NCBI GenBank assembly: GCA_017435025.1
Contig: JAFSFU010000151.1
Span: 1 to 8,663, forward strand
Source: Lachnospiraceae bacterium
GTDB taxonomy: Bacteria; Bacillota_A; Clostridia; Lachnospirales; Lachnospiraceae
Length of the DNA stretch: 8,663 nt
Direction: 5' to 3'
Shown piece after piece: positions 1 to 6,656 of this stretch. The notes beneath the pieces are model-generated. The model was given only the letters and a program-made list of their open reading frames with translations. It was not told the DNA's origin and did not search any database. The position numbers were made by a program, and so were the translations under genes. Each line of letters starts with the position of its first letter. Position 1 is the stretch's first letter.

Positions 1-177
1 GCGGCGTTCTGTTTGAGCTCCGCAGGAGCGAGTTAACAGAGCAGCTGATCATAGATGCACGGACAAAATCCGAAAACGAAGCATGTTTGAAAATACTGCA
101 TTTACTTTATAATCTTATAATCTAATGAGCAAATAAAACTTACATCACTGAATGAAATATCAATTCGTCTTCATAGA
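1..177. other. Non-coding or gene-tail stretch, no recognised gene
   Basis: I see no gene with a start in this stretch. On the + strand a frame is open from base 3 to a TAA at 123-125 (40 codons, entering from outside the window). It could be the tail of an upstream gene, but it contains a hairpin and resembles no family I know. Bases from about 90 to 177 are AT-rich and look intergenic. The only structure I see is the short inverted repeat at 10-38. Confidence 0.4.
10..38. repeat. Imperfect inverted repeat with GCTCC/GGAGC core
   Basis: GCTCC (17-21) and GGAGC (25-29) pair around a three-base loop GCA. The outer arms TGTT (10-13) and AACA (35-38) also match, with an imperfect middle. There is no T-tract after it, so it is not a normal intrinsic terminator. 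It could be a dispersed palindromic repeat or simply local structure at a gene end; one copy in this window cannot decide. Confidence 0.4.
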
Positions 178-206
178 TGGACAGGAAAAATAATCTATGC
201 TATAAT
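178..206 (+). promoter_or_regulatory. SigA-type promoter for the Uma2-family gene
   Basis: TGGACA (178-183) is separated by 17 bases from a perfect TATAAT (201-206), which is preceded by TGC, an extended -10. Predicted transcription start is near 213. The only gene downstream before recA is the Uma2-family gene, so the transcript would carry a leader of about 240 bases. The call rests on consensus match only. Confidence 0.6.
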
Positions 207-212
207 AATCCT

Positions 213-451
213 ACATTTCTTCCGGCCGATTAGGCCGCTATCTAATATTTCGGAAATATCTTTGGGAAATTTCATTCCCGGAAATCCGTTTGAAGAATTG
301 AAAACTGAATAAGGAGCGGAGGTATGCCTATGTGGGTGTAAGTATAAGTTTTTGCTGTAGTTTTGGGAATGAAAGTTCAATAGACGACCGACGGGTGTTT
401 GGGCTATACTGGAACCAGGCGAAGCATAAACTGAGAAGGAGGTGTTTGTAC
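213..451 (+). other. Long 5' leader with palindromes and a five-codon minicistron
   Basis: This is the predicted untranslated leader of the Uma2-family gene. It holds a CGGCC/GGCCG hairpin (about 224-238), a near-perfect 15-base palindrome ATATTTC-G-GAAATAT (245-259), a GGGAA/TTCCC inverted repeat (264-279) and a repeated CGGAAAT (251-257, 279-285). At 324 an ATG with AAGGAG seven bases upstream opens a five-codon frame (MPMWV, stop 339-341). No known riboswitch class is recognisable. A GTG at 332 opens a frame that runs into the Uma2 gene, but its first 40 residues do not look like Uma2 sequence. Confidence 0.35.
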
Positions 452-1033
452 ATGATGGATATGACGGAGGATGAAATTATGGCATTAAATGAGGCATTGG
501 CAAGTGATAACAGTTATACAGTTGAATATTTGGATACACTTTCTGAATCGGTGCGGGCAGAGGTGATCGACGGGAGATTGTTTTATATGGCGGCACCGAC
601 CTTGGTTCATCAGGAACTGATAGGATTTCTTTATATGGAAATTGGCAGCTATGTAAGAGAAAAGAGTGGAGAGTGTAAGGTACTTTTATCACCATTTGGT
701 GTTCGTCTGAACCAAGACGAAAAAACAAAGGTTGAGCCTGATCTGCTCGTGGTCTGCAATAAGGAGATTTTGACAGAGAAAGAATGCAACGGAGCTCCGG
801 ATTTTGTTGCAGAGATTCTTTCGCCAAGCAGCAAAAATAAGGACTGCACATTGAAATTGGGGAAATATCAGGATGCAGGAGTGCGGGAATATTGGATCTT
901 AGACTGGGAGAGGGGACTGATCCTGGTTTATCGATTTGATCAGCTTATTGTAGAATTTCATTCCTTTCAAGATTGCGTGAAACTGGGTATTTTTGAAGAT
1001 CTGGAAATTAATTTTGGAGCATTCAAAATGTAG
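452..1033 (+). CDS. Uma2-family PD-(D/E)XK nuclease-like protein
   Basis: This encodes a 193-aa protein of the Uma2 (DUF820) family, a restriction-endonuclease-like fold common in bacteria with mostly unknown biological role. The start at 452 is chosen because AGGAGGT lies nine bases upstream; the frame is open further up to a GTG at 332, but that extension lacks family features. Visible family marks, in order, are the AEVIDG segment with E37, the VEPDLLV motif with putative catalytic D97, the AEILSPSS motif with E121, then D131, K135 and Y139, and the GVREYWILD segment at 143-151. D97, E121 and K135 are my reading of the metal-binding/catalytic set, so the active site appears intact. The length is normal for the family. 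It has its own promoter and is followed 74 bases later by recA, which has a separate promoter, so no functional tie to recA should be assumed. The substrate is unknown; family membership is the secure part. Confidence 0.85.
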   Translation: MMDMTEDEIMALNEALASDNSYTVEYLDTLSESVRAEVIDGRLFYMAAPTLVHQELIGFLYMEIGSYVREKSGECKVLLSPFGVRLNQDEKTKVEPDLLVVCNKEILTEKECNGAPDFVAEILSPSSKNKDCTLKLGKYQDAGVREYWILDWERGLILVYRFDQLIVEFHSFQDCVKLGIFEDLEINFGAFKM

Positions 1034-1042
1034 AAGAAGGTG

Positions 1043-1071
1043 TTGACTTTTCGTATCAACTATATTATCAT
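1043..1071 (+). promoter_or_regulatory. recA promoter
   Basis: TTGACT (1043-1048) and TATCAT (1066-1071) are separated by exactly 17 bases, each matching five of six consensus positions. The predicted start site is about 1077-1079, directly at the LexA box. It would drive recA and recX. Confidence 0.7.
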
Positions 1072-1078
1072 AATAACA

Positions 1079-1090
1079 GAACATTCGTTC
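1079..1090. promoter_or_regulatory. LexA (DinR) operator, SOS box
   Basis: GAAC-ATTC-GTTC matches the Gram-positive LexA/DinR box core GAAC-N4-GTTC perfectly. It lies just after the -10 element and 17 bases before the recA start codon, so bound LexA would block RNA polymerase. This is the expected arrangement for autoregulated SOS induction of recA; binding itself is inferred. Confidence 0.85.
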
Positions 1091-1107
1091 GAATATGGAG
1101 GATAGCA

Positions 1108-2160
1108 ATGAATAAAGACGATAAATTAAAAGCTCTTGATGCGGCGATCACGCAGATTGAAAAATCTTACGGCAAAGGTTCCGTAATGAAACTGGGTGAT
1201 TCCCGTGCAAATATGAATATTGAGACAGTTCCGACCGGTTCTCTCAGTCTGGATATTGCATTGGGTCTCGGTGGTGTACCGAAGGGACGTGTGATTGAGA
1301 TTTACGGTCCGGAGTCCAGTGGTAAGACAACGGTAGCTCTGCATATGGTTGCAGAGGTACAGAAACGCGGTGGTATTGCGGGATTTATCGATGCGGAGCA
1401 TGCACTTGATCCGGTATATGCAAAGAATATCGGTGTAGATATCGATAACCTTTATATTTCTCAGCCGGATAATGGTGAGCAGGCACTTGAGATTACCGAG
1501 ACAATGGTTCGTTCCGGTGCAGTAGATATCGTAATCGTGGACTCGGTTGCGGCGCTGGTTCCGAAGGCTGAGATTGATGGTGATATGGGCGATTCCCATG
1601 TGGGTCTGCAGGCGCGTCTGATGTCCCAGGCTCTTAGAAAACTGACTGCAGTAATCAGTAAAACAAACTGTGTGGTGATCTTTATCAACCAGCTTCGCGA
1701 AAAGGTTGGTGTTATGTTTGGTAATCCGGAGACAACAACCGGTGGCCGTGCGCTGAAATTCTATTCTTCCGTTCGTCTGGATGTAAGAAGAACTGAATCC
1801 TTGAAGCAGAGCGGTGAGGTTGTTGGTAACCATGTTCGTGTAAAAGTTGTAAAGAATAAGATCGCTCCGCCTTTCAGAGAGGCTGAATTTGACATTATGT
1901 TCGGTAAAGGTATCTCCAAAGAGGGTGATATTCTCGATCTGGCAGCTAATGCCAATATTGTAGAAAAGAGCGGTTCCTGGTACGCCTATAAGGGGGCAAA
2001 GATCGGTCAGGGTCGCGAAAATGCAAAGACCTATCTGGCGCAGAATCCGTTGATCTGTGAGGAGATCGAGAATCAGGTACGTGAACTGCACGGACTTGCT
2101 GCGCAGCATGTGGCAGCTGAGACGGCTGTAAACGTGCCGATGAATGAAGAGGCAGAGTAA
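1108..2160 (+). CDS. recA: Recombinase RecA
   Basis: RecA is the ATP-dependent strand exchange protein of homologous recombination and the co-protease that triggers LexA self-cleavage in the SOS response. The 350-aa product has the usual full length. It shows the Walker A motif GPESSGKT at 67-74, catalytic E97 in the DAEHALD segment, Walker B IVIVDS with D145, the L1/L2 DNA-binding loop region including [10 protein letters not shown] (about 204-213), and an acidic C-terminal tail. The ATG at 1108 has GGAGGA five bases upstream. A promoter with a LexA box lies immediately upstream, so it should be damage-inducible. recX begins three bases after the stop codon, indicating co-transcription. No anomaly is visible. 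Confidence 0.99.
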   Translation: MNKDDKLKALDAAITQIEKSYGKGSVMKLGDSRANMNIETVPTGSLSLDIALGLGGVPKGRVIEIYGPESSGKTTVALHMVAEVQKRGGIAGFIDAEHALDPVYAKNIGVDIDNLYISQPDNGEQALEITETMVRSGAVDIVIVDSVAALVPKAEIDGDMGDSHVGLQARLMSQALRKLTAVISKTNCVVIFINQLREKVGVMFGNPETTTGGRALKFYSSVRLDVRRTESLKQSGEVVGNHVRVKVVKNKIAPPFREAEFDIMFGKGISKEGDILDLAANANIVEKSGSWYAYKGAKIGQGRENAKTYLAQNPLICEEIENQVRELHGLAAQHVAAETAVNVPMNEEAE

Positions 2161-2163
2161 TCA

Positions 2164-2721
2164 ATGAAGGTTTGGAAACAGGAAGAATGGGCCGACGTGG
2201 CCGGACCGGATATGGCTTTTGAAACGGTTGTCCCTGTGGAGAAAAGCGCATCTGGCATGGAACCGGCAGAAGCAAAGGCGGCCCGTGAAAAGGCAGTGTA
2301 TTATCTTCAGTTTTCCGGAAAGACCGAGAATGAATTGCGTAAGAAGCTGGCGGAGAAGGAATTTTCGCCGGCTTCTATTGACTATGCGATTGATTTTGTG
2401 AAAAAGTATCGCTATTTGGACGATGAAGATTATACAAGGCGATTCATCGAGAAGAACAGACAAAAGAAAAGTCGGAAACAGATGGTTTATGAATTGATAC
2501 AAAAAGGCGTGTCCAGGGAGATTTTAGACCGGGTATTGGAGGATGTGCCGGTGGACGAGGAGGCGCAGATAATGGCTGTCTTGGAAAAACGCGGGTATTC
2601 CGGCGGGGATGCGACAAAGGAAGAAAAGCAGAAAATATCCGCGTATCTTGCCAGAAAAGGGTTCTCCTATGATGCAATATCCACGGCTATGATTCAATTT
2701 GCACGGAAAATTCCGGATTAA
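2164..2721 (+). CDS. recX: Regulatory protein RecX
   Basis: RecX binds RecA filaments and limits their growth or activity, tuning recombination and the SOS response. The 185-aa product contains three helical RecX-type repeats at roughly 42-80, 86-128 and 132-180. The best marker is the RYLDDEDYTRRFI segment (83-95), the conserved YLDD-x-xY motif of the family. The gene starts three bases after the recA stop, a usual place for recX. Its ribosome binding site is weak (AAGAGG, 11 bases upstream, inside the end of recA), so translation may be coupled to recA. The first 40 residues do not resemble the N-terminal part of other RecX proteins as I know them, so either this lineage has a divergent N-terminus or translation starts later, for example at M32 (2257). 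Confidence 0.9.
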   Translation: MKVWKQEEWADVAGPDMAFETVVPVEKSASGMEPAEAKAAREKAVYYLQFSGKTENELRKKLAEKEFSPASIDYAIDFVKKYRYLDDEDYTRRFIEKNRQKKSRKQMVYELIQKGVSREILDRVLEDVPVDEEAQIMAVLEKRGYSGGDATKEEKQKISAYLARKGFSYDAISTAMIQFARKIPD

Positions 2722-2732
2722 GGGCAATATAC

Positions 2733-2761
2733 TTGACATAATGTATAAAAACGTTTAAAAT
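2733..2761 (+). promoter_or_regulatory. rny promoter
   Basis: A perfect TTGACA (2733-2738) and TAAAAT (2756-2761) are spaced by 17 bases in the 82-base gap after recX. The predicted start is near 2768, giving a leader of about 35 bases before rny. I see no terminator after recX, so rny may also receive read-through from recA-recX. Confidence 0.75.
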
Positions 2762-2790
2762 TGATTTGTTGTACAATGAAAATTTAATAA

Positions 2791-2803
2791 AGGAGGTGCT
2801 CCT
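2791..2803 (+). promoter_or_regulatory. Ribosome binding site of rny inside a short hairpin
   Basis: The strong Shine-Dalgarno AGGAGG (2791-2796) lies seven bases before the GTG start at 2804. AGGAG (2791-2795) can pair with CTCCT (2799-2803) around a three-base loop, so the binding site can be masked just before the start codon. The five-pair stem is short and its effect is inference. Confidence 0.5.
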
Positions 2804-4348
2804 GTGTCACCAATAATAAGCGCGTTAATAACAGCAATTATTGTGGCTCCTATTACCTGGCTCCTCGCTGTAGCTCACCGTAAGAACAGCTATGAAAGTA
2901 AGATCGGAAGCGCAGAGGAAAAATCCAGAGAAATAATAGATGAAGCATTGAAAGTCGCAGAGACGAAGAAGAAAGAAGCTCTCCTCGAAGCTAAGGAAGA
3001 AAACCTGAAGGCTCGTAATGAACTGGAAAAGGAAACCAAAGAGCGTAGAGCAGAGATTCAGCGCTATGAGCGCCGTGTTCTCAGCAAGGAAGAAAACCTG
3101 GATAAAAAGGCTGAAGCAATGGAGAGAAAAGAATCCAATCTGGCTTCCAGGGAAGAATCCTTAAAGAAGCGTTCTGCTGAGGTGGAAGAACTTTTTGCGA
3201 AAGAGCAGGAAGAGTTGGAAAAGATTTCCGGTCTCACTTCTGAACAGGCAAAAGAATATCTTCTGAAATCTGTAGAAGAGGACGTGAAACACGACACTGC
3301 GAAGCTCATCAAAGAACTGGAGAGCAAGGCTAAGGAAGAAGCAGACAAGAAAGCAAAAGAGTATGTGGTTACAGCAATTCAGAGATGTGCTGCGGACCAC
3401 GTTGCAGAAACAACAGTTTCTGTTGTTCAGCTTCCGAGTGATGAGATGAAGGGCCGTATCATTGGACGTGAAGGCCGTAATATCCGTACTCTGGAGACAA
3501 TGACTGGTGTTGAACTGATCATTGACGATACTCCGGAAGCTGTCGTACTGTCCGGTTTTGATCCGGTAAGAAGAGAAGTTGCAAGAATCGCTTTGGAGCG
3601 TTTGATTGTGGACGGACGTATTCATCCAGCCAGAATCGAAGAAATGGTGGAGAAAGCGCAGAAGGAAGTTGAGTCCATGATGCGTGAAGAAGGTGAAGCC
3701 GCATGTCTCGAAGTCGGTATTCACGGTATCCATCCGGAACTTATCAAGCTGCTTGGTAAGATGAAGTTCAGAACCAGCTATGGACAGAATGCATTAAAGC
3801 ATTCCATCGAAGTTGCACAGTTGTCCGGTTTACTGGCTTCTGAAATTGGTGTAGATGTCAGAATGGCAAAGCGTGCCGGTTTATTACATGACATTGGAAA
3901 ATCCGTTGACCATGAAATGGAAGGTTCTCATATTCAGTTGGGTTCCGAACTCTGTAAGAAGTACAAAGAGTCCGCAACCGTTATCAACGCTGTAGAATCC
4001 CATCATGGCGATGTTGAGCCGACGGGTCTTATTTCCTGTATCGTTCAGGCTGCAGATACAATTTCCGCAGCTAGACCGGGTGCAAGAAGAGAAACGTTGG
4101 AGACATACACAAACCGTCTGAAACAGTTAGAAGATATTACCAATACTTTTAAGGGTGTTGATAAATCCTTCGCAATTCAGGCAGGTCGCGAGGTGCGCAT
4201 TATGGTAGTACCGGATCAGATCAGTGATGATGATATGGTATTGCTGGCTAGAGATGTTTCTAAGAGAATCGAAGAGGAACTTGAATATCCGGGCCAGATC
4301 AAGATTAATGTGATCCGTGAATCCAGAGTGACCGACTACGCGAAATAA
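2804..4348 (+). CDS. rny: Ribonuclease Y
   Basis: RNase Y is a membrane-anchored endoribonuclease that initiates mRNA decay and processing in Firmicutes. The 514-aa product has full family length and order: an N-terminal membrane helix (about 3-23), a long charged coiled coil (about 28-200, rich in E, K and A), a KH RNA-binding domain with the GRIIGREGR loop at 217-225, and an HD metal-dependent phosphohydrolase domain with LLHDIGK (catalytic H362-D363). The C-terminal segment ending near [11 protein letters not shown] is typical. The start is the GTG at 2804, seven bases after AGGAGG; the hydrophobic anchor begins right after it, which supports this start. It lies downstream of recA-recX, and recA followed by rny is also found in Bacillus. 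A terminator lies about 45 bases beyond the stop. Confidence 0.98.
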   Translation: MSPIISALITAIIVAPITWLLAVAHRKNSYESKIGSAEEKSREIIDEALKVAETKKKEALLEAKEENLKARNELEKETKERRAEIQRYERRVLSKEENLDKKAEAMERKESNLASREESLKKRSAEVEELFAKEQEELEKISGLTSEQAKEYLLKSVEEDVKHDTAKLIKELESKAKEEADKKAKEYVVTAIQRCAADHVAETTVSVVQLPSDEMKGRIIGREGRNIRTLETMTGVELIIDDTPEAVVLSGFDPVRREVARIALERLIVDGRIHPARIEEMVEKAQKEVESMMREEGEAACLEVGIHGIHPELIKLLGKMKFRTSYGQNALKHSIEVAQLSGLLASEIGVDVRMAKRAGLLHDIGKSVDHEMEGSHIQLGSELCKKYKESATVINAVESHHGDVEPTGLISCIVQAADTISAARPGARRETLETYTNRLKQLEDITNTFKGVDKSFAIQAGREVRIMVVPDQISDDDMVLLARDVSKRIEEELEYPGQIKINVIRESRVTDYAK

Positions 4349-4350
4349 GA

Positions 4351-4375
4351 TTGACAGAATCGGTTTTGACAGAAT
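4351..4375. repeat. Direct repeat of TTGACAGAAT
   Basis: The ten bases TTGACAGAAT occur at 4351-4360 and again at 4366-4375, a 15-base period, directly after the rny stop codon. Both copies contain a TTGACA that resembles a -35 element, but neither has a -10 at a fitting distance. It may be a small local duplication with no function. Confidence 0.4.
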
Positions 4376-4392
4376 TGAGTTAGAAAGAAACG

Positions 4393-4436
4393 TCCGGAGG
4401 TACATAACGTAAGGTATGTGCCCCCGGATTTTTTTT
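4393..4436 (+). terminator. Intrinsic terminator after rny
   Basis: TCCGG (4393-4397) pairs with CCGGA (4424-4428). Inside this, GGTACATA (4399-4406) pairs with TATGTGCC (4415-4422) with one G-U pair, after a single A/C mismatch. The stem is followed by an unbroken T-tract to 4436. This is a strong rho-independent terminator that separates rny from proC. Confidence 0.9.
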
Positions 4437-4480
4437 CAACATCATTTCCTAAGGCAAAGAATGAGATGCCGGGAGATGCG

Positions 4481-4509
4481 TTGAAAACAAGATTGAATAG
4501 AACTATCAC
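4481..4509 (+). promoter_or_regulatory. Candidate proC promoter
   Basis: TTGAAA (4481-4486) and TATCAC (4504-4509) are spaced by 17 bases, downstream of the rny terminator and 27 bases before the proC start. The -10 match is moderate (four of six). A promoter is expected here because the terminator upstream would cut off read-through. Confidence 0.4.
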
Positions 4510-4535
4510 ATTCAAGATTTAAGGAGGAAACAAAG

Positions 4536-5333
4536 ATGGCAAAAATTGGTTTCGTTGGCATGGGTAATATGGCAGGTGCGATTATGAGAGGTATTTTAAA
4601 ATCCTTTGCACCGGAAGATATTCTGTTTTATGATGCAAACACAGCACAGATGGAGAAGGTGACTGCTGAGACGGGTGTGTCCCATGTTTCTTCCAACTCT
4701 GAATTGGTGAAGCAGGTGAAGTATCTGGTTCTGGCAGTAAAACCGCAGATTTTACCGAAGGTAATGCCGGAAATCAAAGAACTGATCACAAAAGACCAGG
4801 TGATTATTTCTATTGCTGCAGGTTACGGCATTGCTGATCTGGCTACCGGTCTTGGAGAAAATGCCCGCATTGTTCGCGTTATGCCGAACACACCGGCTAT
4901 GGTCGGCGAAGGTATGACAGGTGTTGCGTATGACGCAGCGATGTTCGATGAAGAAGAGAAAAAAATGGTGGAGACAATCTTCACATCCATTGGAAAAATG
5001 GAACTTGTAGACGAGAAGATGATGGACGTTGTGGCAAGTGCCAGCGGTTGTTCTCCGGCTTATGTATACATGTTTATCGAGGCTTTGGCAGACGGCTGTG
5101 TGAAAAATGGTCTCCCGCGCCAGATGGCTTACAAGATGGTTTCTCAGGCCGTTCTGGGAAGTGCAAAGATGGTTCTCGAGACCGGAATGCATCCGGGCGA
5201 ACTGAAGGATATGGTTTGCTCTCCGGGCGGTACTACCATTGAAGGTCTGGCTGCTCTTGAAGAATGCGGTTTCCGTGGCGCTCTGATCAAAGCTTGTGAC
5301 GCAAACTTCCAGAAAAACAAGCTTCTGAAATAA
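4536..5333 (+). CDS. proC: Pyrroline-5-carboxylate reductase
   Basis: ProC catalyses the last step of proline synthesis, reducing pyrroline-5-carboxylate to proline with NAD(P)H in the cytoplasm. The 265-aa product has normal family length. It opens with a Rossmann dinucleotide-binding motif (IGFVGMGNMA, glycines at 5, 8 and 10), then shows VLAVKPQ (65-71), RVMPNTPA (114-121), the ASGCSPAYVY substrate-site region (169-178) and the C-terminal signature SPGGTTIEGL (229-238). The ATG at 4536 has AAGGAGG eight bases upstream. The Nudix gene follows after 41 bases with its own ribosome binding site and no terminator between, so the two are probably co-transcribed. No key residue is missing. Confidence 0.97.
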   Translation: MAKIGFVGMGNMAGAIMRGILKSFAPEDILFYDANTAQMEKVTAETGVSHVSSNSELVKQVKYLVLAVKPQILPKVMPEIKELITKDQVIISIAAGYGIADLATGLGENARIVRVMPNTPAMVGEGMTGVAYDAAMFDEEEKKMVETIFTSIGKMELVDEKMMDVVASASGCSPAYVYMFIEALADGCVKNGLPRQMAYKMVSQAVLGSAKMVLETGMHPGELKDMVCSPGGTTIEGLAALEECGFRGALIKACDANFQKNKLLK

Positions 5334-5374
5334 GAAGAATCCCAAAATAAAAGATTCGGATAAAGGAGGATTCT

Positions 5375-5911
5375 ATGGAAGCGATTGTTCGTTTGAAGAG
5401 AGAACTGGCCTATGAGGGTACAGTATTGAAGATCTACCGTGACACGGTGGTGGCAAACGGGATTGAAGAAGTATTTGATTATATTCACCACAATGGTGCA
5501 GCTGCAGTGCTGCCGGTGACAGCAGATGGAAAGATCATGCTGGTTCGTCAGTATCGCAATGCGCTGGATCGGTTTACACTGGAACTCCCTGCGGGAAAAG
5601 TCGATTCTCCGGATGAGCCGAGAATCGAATGTGCATATCGCGAACTGGAGGAGGAGACCGGCTACAAGACCGACAAACTGGAGTTCTTGATGACCATCCA
5701 TACAACGGTAGCGCTTTGCAATGAGGCGATCGATGTGTTCGTTGCAAAGAACCTGATTCCGTCCAAGCAGCATCTGGACGAAGATGAGAGTATTGATGTG
5801 GAGATCTGGGAGGTGAAAGACCTTCTGGAACTGATCTATTCCGGTAAAATGACGGATTCCAAGACTGTTGCAGCTGTTTTGGCATATGCGCAGCAGGAGG
5901 GAATTCGTTAA
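5375..5911 (+). CDS. nudF: Nudix hydrolase, ADP-ribose pyrophosphatase type
   Basis: This 178-aa protein belongs to the Nudix family, most like the ADP-ribose pyrophosphatases that split ADP-ribose into AMP and ribose 5-phosphate. The Nudix box runs from G74 to Y97: G74, E81, then R89-E90-L91 and E93-E94 with G96. Compared with the canonical GX5EX7REUXEEXGU there is one extra residue between the glycine and first glutamate, within a DSPDEP turn; the metal-binding REL-EEE core is intact. The preceding LELPAGK (69-75) and the N-terminal AYEGTVLKIYRDTV strand pair are typical of the subgroup. The ATG at 5375 has AAAGGAGG five bases upstream. A SpoIIM-like gene and xerD follow, and nudF, spoIIM and xerD also lie close together in Bacillus subtilis, which supports the symbol. 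Substrate specificity is inferred from sequence type and context. Confidence 0.9.
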   Translation: MEAIVRLKRELAYEGTVLKIYRDTVVANGIEEVFDYIHHNGAAAVLPVTADGKIMLVRQYRNALDRFTLELPAGKVDSPDEPRIECAYRELEEETGYKTDKLEFLMTIHTTVALCNEAIDVFVAKNLIPSKQHLDEDESIDVEIWEVKDLLELIYSGKMTDSKTVAAVLAYAQQEGIR

Positions 5912-5918
5912 AACGAAT
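5903..5918. repeat. Short palindrome over the nudF stop codon
   Basis: ATTCGTT (5903-5909) and AACGAAT (5912-5918) are perfect inverted repeats separated by two bases, spanning the nudF TAA. The spacer is too short for a good RNA loop, so if it functions it would be a DNA operator for the gene downstream. A GAATTCG motif is repeated at 5901-5907 and 5926-5932. No known regulator is recognisable. Confidence 0.35.
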
Positions 5919-5969
5919 GGATGGAGAATTCGCTTCATATAGTGTTACAAAACTGTATGAGGCAGACGT

Positions 5970-6518
5970 ATGCGATTTTTTAGGAGCAGAGAGGACAGCC
6001 TTAAATTTTGGCTGTCCTTTTTTTTCATTGTTGGGAGTATCGCCGGGAGTGTTTTTTGTAATCGTATGAGTCCGGAAGCAAAGACAGAATTTTTGCATGT
6101 GGAGCAGCGGGCACTCGCTGGGATGCTGTCCGAGGATGTGGATTGCCAGAGGCTGTTTATGTCGGTTTTGTGGAAAAGACTCTGGGAAATATTTGTACTG
6201 CTTCTGATGTTTGCGGTCCCGTTGGCGGAAAAACTGAGGCTGATGACCGTGGCATGTCTGGGGGCAGCACAGGCGCTGATGATTAGTTCTCTGACTATGG
6301 ATGTCGGTACATGGGGACTGTGGAATTATCTTTGCTTATGCGTTCCTCAGGGAATATGTTATTTGCTTGTAGGATATCTGTTGCTTTGGTGGATGCCGGT
6401 GAGCGGAAAACGACTTACAGTGGGGACGATTGGTACTCTAATAATGATTTTATGCCTCGGAGTGGCGGTAGAAACCTATGTAAACCCGCATTTTTGGACG
6501 TTTCTATTCAAAAAATAA
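5970..6518 (+). CDS. spoIIM: SpoIIM-like stage II sporulation membrane protein
   Basis: This 182-aa hydrophobic protein resembles SpoIIM, which with SpoIID and SpoIIP drives septal peptidoglycan removal and engulfment during sporulation. I read five membrane segments at about 13-30, 72-88, 92-112, 117-143 and 149-168, with a longer soluble loop between the first two. The closing segment with VETYVNPHFW is typical of the family. It is somewhat shorter than B. subtilis SpoIIM. The position between nudF and xerD matches the Bacillus neighbourhood and strengthens the call. The ATG at 5970 has only a weak GAGG seven bases upstream, but the next in-frame ATG (6066, M33) would delete the first membrane helix. 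A strong intrinsic terminator sits inside codons 8-19, so transcription from nudF should mostly stop within the gene unless translation or another factor prevents it. A short overlapping frame (5957-5983) precedes it. Alternative: another DUF95-type membrane protein. Confidence 0.75.
   Translation: MRFFRSREDSLKFWLSFFFIVGSIAGSVFCNRMSPEAKTEFLHVEQRALAGMLSEDVDCQRLFMSVLWKRLWEIFVLLLMFAVPLAEKLRLMTVACLGAAQALMISSLTMDVGTWGLWNYLCLCVPQGICYLLVGYLLLWWMPVSGKRLTVGTIGTLIMILCLGVAVETYVNPHFWTFLFKK
5992..6025 (+). terminator. Intrinsic terminator inside the spoIIM coding start
   Basis: AGGACAGCC (5992-6000) and GGCTGTCCT (6010-6018) are perfect nine-base inverted repeats around a nine-base loop, followed by eight T residues (6018-6025). 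Form and T-tract are those of a strong rho-independent terminator. It would end the proC-nudF transcript, yet it lies 22 bases into the spoIIM-like reading frame, where it encodes residues 8-19. Both the terminator and the coding frame look real. Confidence 0.85.
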
Positions 6519-6537
6519 ATGGAGTGGGAATTTCTGT

Positions 6538-6566
6538 TTGCTTTTATAATAAGCAAAGGATATAAT
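6538..6566 (+). promoter_or_regulatory. xerD promoter
   Basis: A perfect TATAAT (6561-6566) has TTGCTT (6538-6543) 17 bases upstream. It lies just after the spoIIM stop, and the predicted start (about 6573) falls at the first base of a long inverted repeat. The -35 is only partly consensus, so it may depend on an activator or be weak. Confidence 0.55.
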
Positions 6567-6573
6567 GTAGAAA

Positions 6574-6621
6574 AAATGCACATTTTAAGGGGGAATGTGC
6601 ATTTGGAAGGGATATTTCCAA
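6574..6621 (+). repeat. Two abutting inverted repeats in the xerD leader
   Basis: AAATGCACATT (6574-6584) and AATGTGCATTT (6594-6604) form a perfect 11-base inverted repeat with a purine-rich loop containing AAGGGGG. A second repeat, TTGGAA (6603-6608) and TTCCAA (6616-6621), abuts and overlaps it by two bases. They begin at the predicted transcription start, so they could be an operator or two RNA hairpins in the leader. There is no T-tract, so they are not terminators. The AAGGGGG lies seven bases before an in-frame TTG (6603), a possible alternative start. Confidence 0.6.
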
Positions 6622-6656
6622 GAAATTACAGGGTTTACGGAAAAGACGGGTTCGAA

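Noticed and set aside
3..125. Open frame entering from the left edge as the end of an upstream gene
   Set aside because: Forty codons with no recognisable sequence and a hairpin in the middle; too little to call a gene.
332..451. GTG at 332 as start of a 233-aa version of the Uma2 protein
   Set aside because: The extra 40 residues have no Uma2 character, while ATG 452 has an AGGAGGT at ideal distance.
1126..2109. 327-codon open frame on the minus strand across recA
   Set aside because: It is the antisense shadow of the strongly coding recA frame; its translation has no recognisable domain.
3161..3733. 190-codon open frame on the minus strand across rny
   Set aside because: It mirrors the coiled-coil and KH coding region of rny and is low-complexity; no start signals support it.
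5144..5938. 264-codon minus-strand frame across proC and the Nudix gene
   Set aside because: It overlaps two well-supported genes entirely and shows no protein family features.
6519..6656. ATG at 6519 as start of a 329-aa XerD
   Set aside because: The extension runs through a TATAAT promoter and two inverted repeats, has no upstream ribosome binding site, and XerD homology begins at about 6657.
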